From positions 1,036,501 through 1,100,500 of the forward strand of contig NZ_CP152002.1 in NCBI RefSeq assembly GCF_038595055.1: a stretch of DNA of 64,000 nucleotides. The letters are read 5' to 3'. Below are positions 1-9,578 of this stretch, in pieces. The notes beneath the pieces are model-generated. The model was given only the letters and a program-made list of their open reading frames with translations. It made no database searches and was not told the DNA's origin. Each line of letters starts with the position of its first letter. The stretch's first letter is position 1. The stretch is from Paenibacillus sp. FSL R7-0345 (lineage in GTDB: Bacteria > Bacillota > Bacilli > Paenibacillales > Paenibacillaceae). Made by a program: the position numbers and the translations under genes.

Positions 1-889
1 TGACTTCGGCTACCTTCTGGTCCAGTCCGTTCCAGGCCTCATACGGGCTGGCGGAGATCAGCCTGGATAAGCGCAGAAAGCGGTCCTTGGGCAGCTCGTG
101 GATATATCTTCCGATCATTCCGGAATAGAGCAGCACATAACGCTTGAGGCGTACGGACGCTCCGGCAACGCCGGCCAGAATGTCTCTGCCCTTATCCATT
201 TCAAGAATTTGCGCCTCATAATTTTTGACATAGCGGAGCGTGCGGTCCTTAATCAGCTCGGGCCGGACCCGGGCAATCTCGCCGATATATTCGGCAAGCA
301 GCGGCTCGAAATCTCGCAGCAGCAGCTGCTCCAGCTCCAGATTCATATCCTTGCGCAGCTGGAAGCCGTGCAGCAGGGCAACACGCTGGCGGGCGATCCG
401 GTCACCGCGCAGCAGGATGGAGATTTCGCGCAGCTTCTCATAGGCCAGCACATCATCTTCACGTAATACAGCAACGGCCTCCTGGCGGTTCAGCTCCAGC
501 CCTTCCCGGATGCGGTCGATATTCCGGCCTAACAGCTCGTTGAGGGAGACGAGATTTTCATTCTGCCGGACTTTCCGCTGCATATAGTAGAGAGCTGCGG
601 TCAGCACAGCTCCACCGGCGCCGCTGAGCGCCATCTGCTGCAGGCTCTGGCCAAAGTAGACTGCCGCCAGTGTGAGCAGCACGACAAGCAGCAGGCGGGT
701 CTGCATTTTGCGCCCGGCCAGCGATGCGGCCTGCTGCTCAACCGGTCTGAGCGCGGCGCGGCCGCATTTGAGACAGCGTTCTTCGCCGAGCGCGGTATAA
801 TTGCCGCAGTGCCGGCAGATCCGCAGCTTGCTGTAGGTGTAGCGCGGAGCCTTGAACGGCCGGAAGGTGACAGGTCTTTTCTTAGTCAC
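1..889 (-). CDS. Zinc-ribbon membrane protein (partial, runs off left edge)
   Basis: Open reading frame of 296 codons read leftward from a GTG and still open at base 1, so the C-terminus is missing. The N-terminus carries a zinc ribbon (CRHC near residue 22 and CLKC near residue 36), followed by two hydrophobic stretches at about residues 54-90. The rest is helical and charged, probably cytoplasmic. An AGGGAC-type ribosome site lies about 10 bases before the GTG, inside the end of the upstream small gene. The start overlaps the stop of that gene by 8 bases, so the two are translationally coupled. The family is not recognised. Its divergent position next to the vWA/tubulin cluster suggests, but does not prove, a shared role. 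Confidence 0.75.
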   Translation of the reverse strand, partial: MTKKRPVTFRPFKAPRYTYSKLRICRHCGNYTALGEERCLKCGRAALRPVEQQAASLAGRKMQTRLLLVVLLTLAAVYFGQSLQQMALSGAGGAVLTAALYYMQRKVRQNENLVSLNELLGRNIDRIREGLELNRQEAVAVLREDDVLAYEKLREISILLRGDRIARQRVALLHGFQLRKDMNLELEQLLLRDFEPLLAEYIGEIARVRPELIKDRTLRYVKNYEAQILEMDKGRDILAGVAGASVRLKRYVLLYSGMIGRYIHELPKDRFLRLSRLISASPYEAWNGLDQKVAEV

Positions 890-1034
890 GGGATGAAGTC
901 CCTCCATTCAGTGCGGCGAGCAGACGCTCATCGATATCATCACGGGTAAGCGGCTTGCGCCGCCTTGAGGCATACAGTGAAATTTGAATGACGGCATAAA
1001 GAAACGCAATGCCGAGTATGACGTATGAAATCAT
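882..1034 (-). CDS. Small single-pass membrane protein, 50 aa
   Basis: Fifty-codon frame starting ATG with an AAAGGGAGAG ribosome site 5 bases upstream. Residues 1-22 form one hydrophobic helix; the following RRRKPLTRDD segment gives a positive-inside cytoplasmic tail of about 28 residues. Its TAA stop lies inside the GTG-start region of the next gene, so the pair is a two-gene coupled unit. Too short for family assignment. The strong ribosome site, coupled stop and clear membrane helix make it a real gene rather than chance. It is transcribed divergently from the vWA protein, with about 137 bases between the two starts. Confidence 0.7.
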   Translation of the reverse strand: MISYVILGIAFLYAVIQISLYASRRRKPLTRDDIDERLLAALNGGTSSRD

Positions 1035-1171
1035 GGAACTCTCCCTTTCATGCAGGCGTAAAGTTGAAGTTTACAATGTTTAATTATATCATAATGGCAT
1101 GCTATTGACAGATTTTAGCTAAGTGCCGCAACGTCCCTATTACCGAATATAACACAAGAGGAGCCATCTTT

Positions 1172-3007
1172 ATGCTTCGTACACAGCTTTGCCCCAGAAC
1201 AACCAAGAATATGCTGCAGAGGCTGATCCCGGCACTGCTGCTGATTTTGTGCCTCATGACATCACCCTTTGCAACACTTCGGGCTTCGGCAGCCCCGGCT
1301 GTATCAGCGGCCGGCCCGTCCCGGATTGATGCGGTGCTGCTGATCGATGTCAGCAACTCCATGAATAAGAGTGACAAGAGTAATATCGCCGGCGAGGCGA
1401 TGAAGATGTTTATAGATATGCTGTCGACGCAGGGTGACAAGGTGGGAATCGTAGCCTACACCGACAAGGTACAACGCGAAAAGGCTTTGCTTGAAATCGG
1501 CTCGGCTGATGACAAGCAGGACCTGAAGGATTTCATCGACGGGCTGAACCGCGGACCTTACACGGACATTGCTGTCGGTATGGAAGAAGCGGTTAAAGTG
1601 CTGCAGAACGGCAGTGATCCAAGCCATGAGCCAATGATCGTCATGCTGGCTGACGGCAACAATGACCTCGACGAGGCCAGCGGCCGGACCCAAAGCCAGT
1701 CTGACAAGGAGCTGTCCGCTGCAGTAGACGCTGCCAAGCAGAAGGGCTACCCGGTTTATACTATAGGGCTCAATGCTGATGGCAAGCTGAATAAAGACAT
1801 TCTGGCCGGGCTGTCTGATGATACAGGCGGCAAATCGTTTACAACGAACTCCGCGGACGATCTGCCGCAGATTCTGAGCGAGATTTTTGCCAGCCATCTG
1901 AAGCTGAAGATTGTTCCGGTCCAGTCGATCACGGCAGACGGCAGCTTCCAGGAGGTTACGGTCAACGTTCCGAACAGCAGCGTGCTGGAAGCGAACATTT
2001 CGATTATGTCTGCACAGCCGGTAACCGCGAAGCTGACCGATCCGTCGGGCAAGGAAGTCGCGATCCCGTCAGATGATGTGCTGCTGTCCAAGTCGTCCAC
2101 TTATAGCCTGATCAAGCTGCTGTCGCCGGAGCAGGGGGACTGGAAGCTGCAGGTGAAGGGCGTTCCCAAGGACAAAATCGACATCAATCTCGTATTCAAC
2201 TATGATCTCGAGCTCAAGATCGATGCGCTGCCGTCAGCAGCGTACAAGAAGGGCGACACCATCGACATCATCTCCCATCTGTACAGCAACGGTGCTCAGG
2301 TAACACTCAGCAATTTATATCAAGATATGAATGCTGTGCTGCTCGCTACGGACCTTGATACAGGGACTGTGGAGGAAATCCCGCTGGACAATTCCGGGGC
2401 GGAATTTAAGGGCGCTTTTAAAATTAAAGAGAGTCATAACTATGAGCTCAAGGTCCGCGCGGAGGAGAGCAGCTTTTACCGTGAAAGTGATGTGCTCAAG
2501 ATCGATGCCAAGACGGGGGCTGTAAGCACGGCGCCTGCAACCGGCAGCGGAACAACCGGGGAAGAGCCGCTTCAGGAAAAAGAGTCCTCGAACACCCTGT
2601 ACTTTATCATCGGCGGCATACTCCTGCTGCTCATCGCGGCGGCTGCGGTATGGATGCTGCGCAAGCAGGCGAACCGCGGCTTTGTCGGTCAGATGGTTGT
2701 AGAGGTGCTGGACGGCAACACAGGTGAAAAGACGTATCCGCAGTATAAGAAGCTGTCCGGCTTCCGCGGCAAATTCACGCTTCATCAGCTGCTCCAGCTG
2801 GCTCCTGAACTGAAGGAGAGCGAGAAGGTTGTATTCACACCGGGCAAAAATGACCGGCTGCTCCTGCGCAGCAGCGAAGGCATCACAGTAGAAAGATCCG
2901 GACGGGCGGCTGACGCCTCGCGCGGGCTGGAGCTAAAGAGCGGGGACCGCGTTTCGGTACCGCTGCAGACAGTAGACAAGACCATTCTGTTGGAGTTTTT
3001 AATATAG
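1172..3007 (+). CDS. Secreted, membrane-anchored vWA-domain protein
   Basis: 611 aa. A signal peptide occupies about residues 1-41. A von Willebrand factor A domain follows at about 52-245, with the metal-ion-dependent adhesion site DVSNS at 59-63 and MIVMLADGNND later. After a beta-rich extracellular stretch, a transmembrane helix at about 475-496 leads to a roughly 115-residue cytoplasmic tail with a beta-rich, weakly FHA-like look. The start is supported by AAGAGGAG 9 bases upstream. vWA domains bind proteins through a metal ion; the partner is unknown. This is the first gene of a tightly spaced series, with 13 bases to the tubulin-like gene, so it probably links an outside ligand to the cytoplasmic partners. 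Confidence 0.85.
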   Translation: MLRTQLCPRTTKNMLQRLIPALLLILCLMTSPFATLRASAAPAVSAAGPSRIDAVLLIDVSNSMNKSDKSNIAGEAMKMFIDMLSTQGDKVGIVAYTDKVQREKALLEIGSADDKQDLKDFIDGLNRGPYTDIAVGMEEAVKVLQNGSDPSHEPMIVMLADGNNDLDEASGRTQSQSDKELSAAVDAAKQKGYPVYTIGLNADGKLNKDILAGLSDDTGGKSFTTNSADDLPQILSEIFASHLKLKIVPVQSITADGSFQEVTVNVPNSSVLEANISIMSAQPVTAKLTDPSGKEVAIPSDDVLLSKSSTYSLIKLLSPEQGDWKLQVKGVPKDKIDINLVFNYDLELKIDALPSAAYKKGDTIDIISHLYSNGAQVTLSNLYQDMNAVLLATDLDTGTVEEIPLDNSGAEFKGAFKIKESHNYELKVRAEESSFYRESDVLKIDAKTGAVSTAPATGSGTTGEEPLQEKESSNTLYFIIGGILLLLIAAAAVWMLRKQANRGFVGQMVVEVLDGNTGEKTYPQYKKLSGFRGKFTLHQLLQLAPELKESEKVVFTPGKNDRLLLRSSEGITVERSGRAADASRGLELKSGDRVSVPLQTVDKTILLEFLI

Positions 3008-3020
3008 AGGGGGAGAACCT

Positions 3021-6000
3021 ATGAAACCGGTAGTAAGAGAGCATATTCAGCAGCTTGACGTATCGCTTGGCGGGGGAATCGTCAGCGACAAGATCAGAGT
3101 AGATACGATTGATAACCCGATTCTGATCATCGGCCTGGGGGGCACGGGGATAGATGCCCTGCTGCGCCTGAAATACCAGATTAACCGCCGCTTTAAGCTG
3201 CCTGAGGACCCGATTTCCAAGAAGAAGCGCGATAAGCCGGACAATGTGGAGTTTCTGGCTTTTGAAACGAACGAACAGGACCGCGGCAAAAAATACAAAG
3301 GCATCGGCCTTGATCCGCAGAACGAATTCGTGCTGCTGGCGAACGCGGAAATCGGCGGCCTGCTGCAAAACAGAAGCATCCTCGATCCGTATATCACGGA
3401 ATGGCTGTCGCCGGAGCTGAGTATCACCGATGGCATGAACGGGGCTGCCGGTGTGCGCCAGGCCGGACGCCTGCTGCTGTTCACCAAGATCAACCAGGTC
3501 GTCGGTGCGATCGACAAGAAGATTAAGACACTGTCCGTCGGCACTAACAAAAAGCTGATGGTATTTCTGCTTACCGGCCTTTCCGGCGGTACAGGCAGCG
3601 GTTCTTTTCTCGATATCGCTTATATTGTGCGCGGGATTATTGAACGTGACTATGGCGCGGCAGGCATCGACCGGGTTAACACCCTAGGCTACCTGTTCAC
3701 ACCGGATGTCAATCTGTCCAACAAAAGTCTGAGCGAGCACACCCGCGAGTATATCCGCAAGAACGGTTATGCTGCGCTCAAAGAGCTGGATTACTGGATG
3801 AACGTGGATAGCCGGGGTGAGCGGTTCCGCCAGCAGTACGGCAATATTTTGACGGTTAATTCGCCGTTGCCGCCGTTTAACCTTTGCCATCTGATCTCCG
3901 CAACGAATACCGAAGGCAAGCTGCTGGAGAATGCTTACGACTACTGCATGAACGTAACAGCGGAGAATATCACGAACTTTATGGCCAGCGAGGAAAAAGC
4001 CTCCGGCGAGGAATTCGCCATCCATGACTATATCAGCAACATCAACACGAACATTGCCCAGATGAACAAAACGTATCCGGCCAACTATCAGTACAACATT
4101 ATCGGGGCTTCATCGGCCGTGCTGCCGATTGAGGAGATGACCACCTATCTGGCCTACCGCCTGTTCGATAAAATGGACAAGATGTTCCAGCAGGCTCCGG
4201 GCCAGGAGGATGTCGAGAAATTTGCCCGCAAGCTGGGCATCGACCTCGATACGATGATCAAAACCTTTGAATCCCGCGTACCAGAACCGCTGCCGGGCTA
4301 TCAGAACAGCGAGCGGCTGAGCCACGCCAATGTCATCAAGAACCAGGTTGTCGACATGGATACTGAGCTCGAACAGAGCTTCCTGTCCCGTGCGCGCGAG
4401 GAATATATCAAGGCGAAGAAACAGCTGCCGGGCGAAATCACCGGACGGTTCGGCGAGGAGCTGGAGCGGATTTTCCTGCATCCGGAGCAGGGTCCGTTCT
4501 ATGTGTCCCGCCTGCTCTATACCGAGAAGGGCTTCTGCATTCTGAAGCTGATCCAGTCCTATATCGAAGCGCTGCGCGAGAGCCTGCTGCGTCTGCCGCG
4601 TGATATCGAGACGGCTCAGGACAGTGCGGAGGAGAAGCTGGGCGATGCGCGGAGCGCTTTTGTATCCAAAGAGAAGAAGAAGAATGCCTATATCGAAGCC
4701 AAAATCAATGAGTACTGGCTGCATGCCGATGTGGAGCGTACGGAGCAGATGATTCAGTTCTACGAGGATCTGTTTGAGCTGCTGAATGAAGAGAACAGCC
4801 GGATTTACGGGGTGTTTACGGAGATTCTGAGCGCGCTCAGCACGATTTTTGAGAAGAACGGCAATATTCTGCTGAACGGTGATGAGCAGACCGACCACCG
4901 CGGCAACAAAACCTACTACTGGAATATCGTCAATGTGCCGGATATTGCGGCGAACATCTCCAAGCTGATGGACCAGAAGGACGGCGACGACCTGATCCGT
5001 GATTTTGCCCGCGAAATGCTGAAGCATTCCGGCCGCTGGGTGAGAGAGCAGGAGATTGATATCGTCCGTTCGATTTCCGAGTTCCTGACCGACAAGTTCG
5101 GCGATCTGATTACCCGTTCGATGGAAGACTTCCTTGTGATGAAGTACGGCCGCGAGGAGCCGCTGGACAAATTTGTGGAGCGGATTATTGCCGGAAGGCT
5201 GGATGAGGATGCAGTGCCGATTTTCCATCTCAGCAACAGCTCGGGCAGCCTGCACTTCCCGTCATGGGGCTTCGTCTCCGTGCCGGTTAAAGCACCGGGT
5301 ATCCTGAAGGGGATCCGGAATTACCAGAACAATGCGCTCGGCAAATCGCAGTTTACGATTAAAGAGAGCGAGGTTAAGAACCGGATTTTCTGGCTTAACA
5401 CCCGGAACGGCGTGCCGCTCTTTGTCTATACTCCGCTAAGAGTATATGAAGAAAACTACGAACGCACCATCCTGGATAAGGAAGGGATCGGCCGCCATCT
5501 GGTGATGACCGACAAGAACAACTGGACCTATCTGCCGTCTCCGATTCCAGAGAAGTCCTGGGGCGATACCTATATGAATGCCCGTGTGCGTGAGTACAAT
5601 GCCAGAGTCCGGGCTGATTTTGAGCGGGCGTTGGCGTCCGGGGTTATTATCGAAAAAGGTCTGGATGAAAATACGAGCAGCCGCTACTCGGTGATATTCA
5701 CCAAACCGTTTGATATCGATAAGCTGCTGAGCGGCTATGATCTGCAGCTTGGGTCTTCCCGTCCGAACCTTGGTGAAGTGAAGAAGGCGGCTGATGAGCT
5801 GCGGTCGCTGCGCGAGAACGGACTGGAGCGCGAAAGCGTGAAGGATATTTTCGGCAGCATTAACAAAGAGATGGCTCAGGAAAACCTGATCCGTTCGCCG
5901 CAGCTGATTGCCCGTGTGCGTGAAGAGCTGGTTAAATATGATTCACTGGCAGCCAAGGCTGCCGAGCTGGATGCGCTGCTGCGTCAGTACCTTGATGAAG

Positions 6001-6410
6001 ATAAATGGCTGGACCAGTTCATTGAAGCCCTCTACACCGACACCATTGTCAAAAAAGGTGCACTTTACGTCTACGACCGCGACGAGGAAGAAGATGCCTG
6101 GGAGCCGTTCGCTAATTTAATGAAGGAACGCAGCTATGTGGAATATGCCGTATACCGTCATTTCCGTGCGCTGGATGAGAAGAGCCGCAGTGTGCTGCTG
6201 CGCAAAGCGGCCCGCCGTTCCGGAGAAATGACCGCAGCTGAAGATGTAACCCCGCTGCTCTATAAGCTGGAAGGGCTGTATGTCTCCTTCCTGGAAGCGC
6301 GTGACAGTCTGGAATATGAGCGGGTAGAGCATGCCGACGGCGATGAAATGTACGGCTTCTACAAGAGTCTGACCGGCAAGCTGGCCAGCATCCGCAGAAA
6401 GCTGAAGTAA
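3021..6410 (+). CDS. Tubulin/FtsZ-like giant GTPase (Tubulin_2-type)
   Basis: 1129 aa. The N-terminal 450 residues have the tubulin/FtsZ layout: a first nucleotide loop GLGGTG at 38-43 after a hydrophobic strand, and the tubulin signature as SGGTGSGS near residues 187-194. This replaces the FtsZ GGGTGTG and fits the large bacterial tubulin_2 proteins. The remaining 650 residues are long and helix-rich, with no recognised catalytic motif. Members of this fold bind GTP and often polymerise; polymerisation here is inference. Strong ribosome site AGAGGGGGAG before ATG. It lies 13 bases after the vWA gene and 4 bases before the 822-aa gene, so all three are probably made together. It is about three times longer than FtsZ. 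Confidence 0.8.
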   Translation: MKPVVREHIQQLDVSLGGGIVSDKIRVDTIDNPILIIGLGGTGIDALLRLKYQINRRFKLPEDPISKKKRDKPDNVEFLAFETNEQDRGKKYKGIGLDPQNEFVLLANAEIGGLLQNRSILDPYITEWLSPELSITDGMNGAAGVRQAGRLLLFTKINQVVGAIDKKIKTLSVGTNKKLMVFLLTGLSGGTGSGSFLDIAYIVRGIIERDYGAAGIDRVNTLGYLFTPDVNLSNKSLSEHTREYIRKNGYAALKELDYWMNVDSRGERFRQQYGNILTVNSPLPPFNLCHLISATNTEGKLLENAYDYCMNVTAENITNFMASEEKASGEEFAIHDYISNINTNIAQMNKTYPANYQYNIIGASSAVLPIEEMTTYLAYRLFDKMDKMFQQAPGQEDVEKFARKLGIDLDTMIKTFESRVPEPLPGYQNSERLSHANVIKNQVVDMDTELEQSFLSRAREEYIKAKKQLPGEITGRFGEELERIFLHPEQGPFYVSRLLYTEKGFCILKLIQSYIEALRESLLRLPRDIETAQDSAEEKLGDARSAFVSKEKKKNAYIEAKINEYWLHADVERTEQMIQFYEDLFELLNEENSRIYGVFTEILSALSTIFEKNGNILLNGDEQTDHRGNKTYYWNIVNVPDIAANISKLMDQKDGDDLIRDFAREMLKHSGRWVREQEIDIVRSISEFLTDKFGDLITRSMEDFLVMKYGREEPLDKFVERIIAGRLDEDAVPIFHLSNSSGSLHFPSWGFVSVPVKAPGILKGIRNYQNNALGKSQFTIKESEVKNRIFWLNTRNGVPLFVYTPLRVYEENYERTILDKEGIGRHLVMTDKNNWTYLPSPIPEKSWGDTYMNARVREYNARVRADFERALASGVIIEKGLDENTSSRYSVIFTKPFDIDKLLSGYDLQLGSSRPNLGEVKKAADELRSLRENGLERESVKDIFGSINKEMAQENLIRSPQLIARVREELVKYDSLAAKAAELDALLRQYLDEDKWLDQFIEALYTDTIVKKGALYVYDRDEEEDAWEPFANLMKERSYVEYAVYRHFRALDEKSRSVLLRKAARRSGEMTAAEDVTPLLYKLEGLYVSFLEARDSLEYERVEHADGDEMYGFYKSLTGKLASIRRKLK

Positions 6411-6414
6411 GCCT

Positions 6415-8883
6415 ATGATTAGAACAGAAGCACTGGTCTATGCAGAACGATATGCGGCGCAGGAAGAGGCGCTGCACAGCAAGGGGGATGGACGCAGCAG
6501 CATCCATTACCCCGCCCTGTTTCTGTTCCTTGGTGACAAGGTATCGGCAGCGATTGAGCCGGTGCTTATGCGCTGTGAGCGGAAATGGGATAATGCCGCA
6601 GGAGTGCTGGCGCTGCATGCCGGCGCAGGCCGGGATAGTAAAGAGCAGCGGCCGTCTGGGAGTACAGATTGGGAGCATAAAGAACAGCAGCCGTCTGGCA
6701 GTGCGGGCCGGGATCATAAAGAGCAGCAGTCCGCCGGCGGCAGCCGGGAACGGGTGATGACGATGGCCCTGCCGGATGCGGCAGGGCGTGATCCCCGTAC
6801 AGTGCGCAAGGACGTCTACCGGGAATTTCATGAGGACGGCCGTTATCTGGCGGGGATGAACCGGACGCTCCGGCGGATCACCAACAGCATAGCAGACTAT
6901 GGACGGCTGTATTCTTCTTTTGACGTAATCCATCTCACTATCATTACGCGGGTCGATGACCCGCTTAATGTGCTGCTGCCGGAGGTTGCCCTGCTGGCCC
7001 GGGCGGTGCTTAGCCAGTCGTTCAAATCGGTGCAGACTGACCTGTACACGTTGATCAACGAGCGGGAGCAGGGGGATAACTTCGGATATTCCAGCTCGGC
7101 CGGGCTGGCTTTTCTGCGTGAGCTGGACGGAATGCAGCTGCCGGACTATACGTTTAAAGCGCCGCTCCTCGTTACGGAGGACGGATTATCTATTCCTGTG
7201 TCCCACGGCCCTTCCGCCCTGTTTGATCTGGTTTACCTGCTCTCGGATAAAAATGAGCGGGGGATGAGCCCGGTGAACGGCATGGAGGATAACTATGAGA
7301 TTATTGCGCACATCAGTCTGCTCAAGAACCGGGTGCGTCCTTCTTCCGATCAGGCTTCCGGTCACGGCGGCTACAACAATATGACGTTCAAAAGCGGCAT
7401 CCGCGGCAGTACCGGCCGGCAGGGCTATGCCTCCGCCGGATTCTCGGCGGTGCGCAGGCCGAGCAAGCCGATTGCCATGGCGGTGCTGTACCATGCTTTT
7501 CATGTTCTGGCCGCGAAGCTGCAGACCGGCGGCGGCTGGAGCCTGCGCGACCGCCAGGCGCTGCTTGGCCTGACGCCGGAGGCACTGCGCGAGCGTGCTG
7601 CGGGTTTACTGCCCGATGAGGCGGGCATCGCCGAAATGACCGGTCTGATGAGCCACGGCCGTCCGTCCTACAGCGAGCTGAAGCCGCTCTCGCTGCGCGA
7701 GGCGGAAGCTTTGCTGTTCGGCGACGGCGGCGAGGCGTATTTCCGCAGCAACTTTGCGGATGGTTCCGCTGCGCGTGCTGCGGCCCTTGACCCTGCGCGC
7801 GAGTGGGCCACCGTACTGGCGGCTCAGGAGCAGGCAACTCCGCCGGTGACGTTCTACCAGCTGGCGGAGTGGACGGCCGAGCAGGGCGAGGCCGGGGGCA
7901 GTGTGCTGAACGCGCTGCGTCAGCACATGAATGGTTTGCGCTCGGCGCTGGCGGGCGCCGAGGAGGAGCTGGAGCAGTTCTACGCGCAGAGCGTGGAGCG
8001 CCAGCCGTTCCAGCGGGTGCCGCTGCTGGACAAGCGGACCGTGCGCAATTTCATTCATTATTTGTTTGAGAGTATATATAGTAGGAAATACGAGATTCTC
8101 AGGCTGAAGCTGGAGCTGGACATTGCGCTCCGCTATGATGCTGCACTGGAACAGCTGCATGCCGAGAGCAGAGCCAAAGTGCAGACGATGCAGGCGCTGG
8201 AAGAAGAGCTGCGCAGCCTTGCGCTGGCAAGCATTGGGCGGTCCGGCGAAGCAGTAGACCAGAATATCATGGAATACTACCGCACTGTGACCGCCGAGGT
8301 CATGCTGGACATTGAGACCCGGCGTGGGGCGGGCATTTTCTTCAGCGACCGTTTCATGGGCAGCATCTCGGAGCTGCTGCGCCAGGGCGGAGCGGCTGTT
8401 GTCCGCCGCCTGATCGACGTATGCCAGAGAGAGCTGCTGACAGCGGGGGCGTTCACCCTTCCCTTCGAAGAAGAGCTGCTGCGGCGGGCCAATGTTGCAG
8501 CGGCGTACGAGAACCGGGAGATTGTGTCCAGGGAGGAGCTGTTCAAGCAGCTCTATCTGGGTCTTGAAGACAGCGCGGCGATCAACGTCCGCCTGTTCGA
8601 ATACACGCAGGAGCACCGCCATGAGGAAAAATATTTCTTCGGCGACAGCGGCTCCGAATTTCTGCGGTACGCACTGAATGCAGACGGAACAACCAGGATC
8701 TACCGCCTGGGCGTTGTCCACGAGCAGCGCCGGAGCGGAGTCGAGAAGCTTAACCTGATGGGCGGCTTCCATCTGGAGGACCTGCTCTATTACCGCAACG
8801 GCAAGGTATACTACGAAACCTATGTACAGAACGGTTATAGGCTGCACGGTGTAGATGAGGAGCAGTTGCCTGAGCTTAGGTAA
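6415..8883 (+). CDS. Unknown 822-aa protein coupled to the tubulin-like gene
   Basis: The family is not recognised. The start ATG is 4 bases after the tubulin stop with only a weak ribosome site, which implies translational coupling. Residues 74-112 hold three 13-residue imperfect repeats rich in K, E, Q, S and G, probably a flexible linker. Residues 550-610 are strongly helical and may form a coiled coil. The C-terminal 130 residues are charged and aromatic with alternating hydrophobic residues, suggesting a beta-rich end. No signal peptide or membrane helix is visible, so it should be cytoplasmic. An obligate partner or adaptor of the tubulin-like protein is the simplest inference. Confidence 0.7.
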   Translation: MIRTEALVYAERYAAQEEALHSKGDGRSSIHYPALFLFLGDKVSAAIEPVLMRCERKWDNAAGVLALHAGAGRDSKEQRPSGSTDWEHKEQQPSGSAGRDHKEQQSAGGSRERVMTMALPDAAGRDPRTVRKDVYREFHEDGRYLAGMNRTLRRITNSIADYGRLYSSFDVIHLTIITRVDDPLNVLLPEVALLARAVLSQSFKSVQTDLYTLINEREQGDNFGYSSSAGLAFLRELDGMQLPDYTFKAPLLVTEDGLSIPVSHGPSALFDLVYLLSDKNERGMSPVNGMEDNYEIIAHISLLKNRVRPSSDQASGHGGYNNMTFKSGIRGSTGRQGYASAGFSAVRRPSKPIAMAVLYHAFHVLAAKLQTGGGWSLRDRQALLGLTPEALRERAAGLLPDEAGIAEMTGLMSHGRPSYSELKPLSLREAEALLFGDGGEAYFRSNFADGSAARAAALDPAREWATVLAAQEQATPPVTFYQLAEWTAEQGEAGGSVLNALRQHMNGLRSALAGAEEELEQFYAQSVERQPFQRVPLLDKRTVRNFIHYLFESIYSRKYEILRLKLELDIALRYDAALEQLHAESRAKVQTMQALEEELRSLALASIGRSGEAVDQNIMEYYRTVTAEVMLDIETRRGAGIFFSDRFMGSISELLRQGGAAVVRRLIDVCQRELLTAGAFTLPFEEELLRRANVAAAYENREIVSREELFKQLYLGLEDSAAINVRLFEYTQEHRHEEKYFFGDSGSEFLRYALNADGTTRIYRLGVVHEQRRSGVEKLNLMGGFHLEDLLYYRNGKVYYETYVQNGYRLHGVDEEQLPELR
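6636..6752 (+). repeat. Three 39-bp in-frame tandem units inside the 822-aa gene
   Basis: Three imperfect units with a 39-bp period, each encoding 13 residues around the core KEQQPSGS. The period is a multiple of three, so copy number changes would keep the frame. It marks a likely length-variable linker. Confidence 0.8.
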
Positions 8884-8940
8884 GCAAGGAGTGCCGGAGG
8901 TTAAAGTGTGGTAATAATATTAATAAAATACTAGGAGAAC

Positions 8941-9110
8941 TGAGGGGGCTGAGGTGCTTAGGAGTTGATGAACTAGGTGCTGATGTGCTGCGGAGCTAAG
9001 GTAACTAAGATGCTAGGTGCTGAGATGTTAAGGTGCCAAGGTGCTAGGGTGCTAAGGTGCTAGGGTGCTAAGGAGCTAAGGTGCTGAGTTACTGAGGTGC
9101 TAGGTTAGGT
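8941..9110. repeat. Degenerate AGGTGCTA-type microrepeat tract
   Basis: A run built from many short variants of aggtgcta / agggtgcta / aggagcta. It lies in the 695-bp gap (8884-9578) between the 822-aa gene and the second vWA gene. No credible gene is seen in it; the period drifts between 7 and 10 bases, unlike coding repeats. Confidence 0.8.
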
Positions 9111-9200
9111 AAGTAAGTGTCTATAGTATTAAGTATAAAGCGTATTAGCATAGCACGTATTCCCGCCTCTGAAATCATCGAATGCTGGTAAACAGCTCAG

Positions 9201-9437
9201 ATGAAAGGCAAAAATGCCTTTGATTTCAGCCAATGCAGGCAAACGGCCCGAATGAGAGGCAAAAATGCCCTTGAATTCGGCCGATGGGAGCAAACGGCTC
9301 AAATGAAGGGCAAAAATGCCCTTGAATTCGCCCGATGGGAGCTAACGGTCCAAATGAAGGGCAAAAGTGCCCTTCAATTCGGCCGATGCGGGCAAACAGC
9401 CCGAATGAGAGGCAAAAATGCTTCTCATTCCAGTTGA
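9201..9437. repeat. 51-bp tandem repeat array with a hairpin in most units
   Basis: Five units with a 51-bp period (the last one partial). Each begins near atgaagggcaaaaatgccct, and units two to four carry a 5-7 bp inverted repeat such as AAGGGCA-AAAA-TGCCCTT. The array stays open as a 78-codon frame only because 51 is a multiple of three; no ribosome site precedes it. It is better read as non-coding than as a gene. Together with the microrepeat tract it fills most of the gap in the middle of the vWA/tubulin/GTPase cluster. Confidence 0.8.
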
Positions 9438-9578
9438 TTCGCCAGCTGTGAGCAGCAAGGGAGTTTTTCCGCCGCCTATTTCGCCAGGGAACACACGTCC
9501 ACGAGGATTACAGGCTGGCTGTGCTCCGGCAGCAGTATGAGTATAAATATTAGTTTGTTTCTGAAAGGATGAGGATGG

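Noticed and set aside
98..466. Plus-strand 122-aa frame
   Set aside because: Shadow of the minus-strand zinc-ribbon membrane gene, which has a ribosome site, a zinc ribbon and membrane helices.
9201..9437. 78-aa protein from the 51-bp repeats
   Set aside because: The frame stays open only because the period is a multiple of three; no ribosome site precedes it, and the unit is built around a hairpin.
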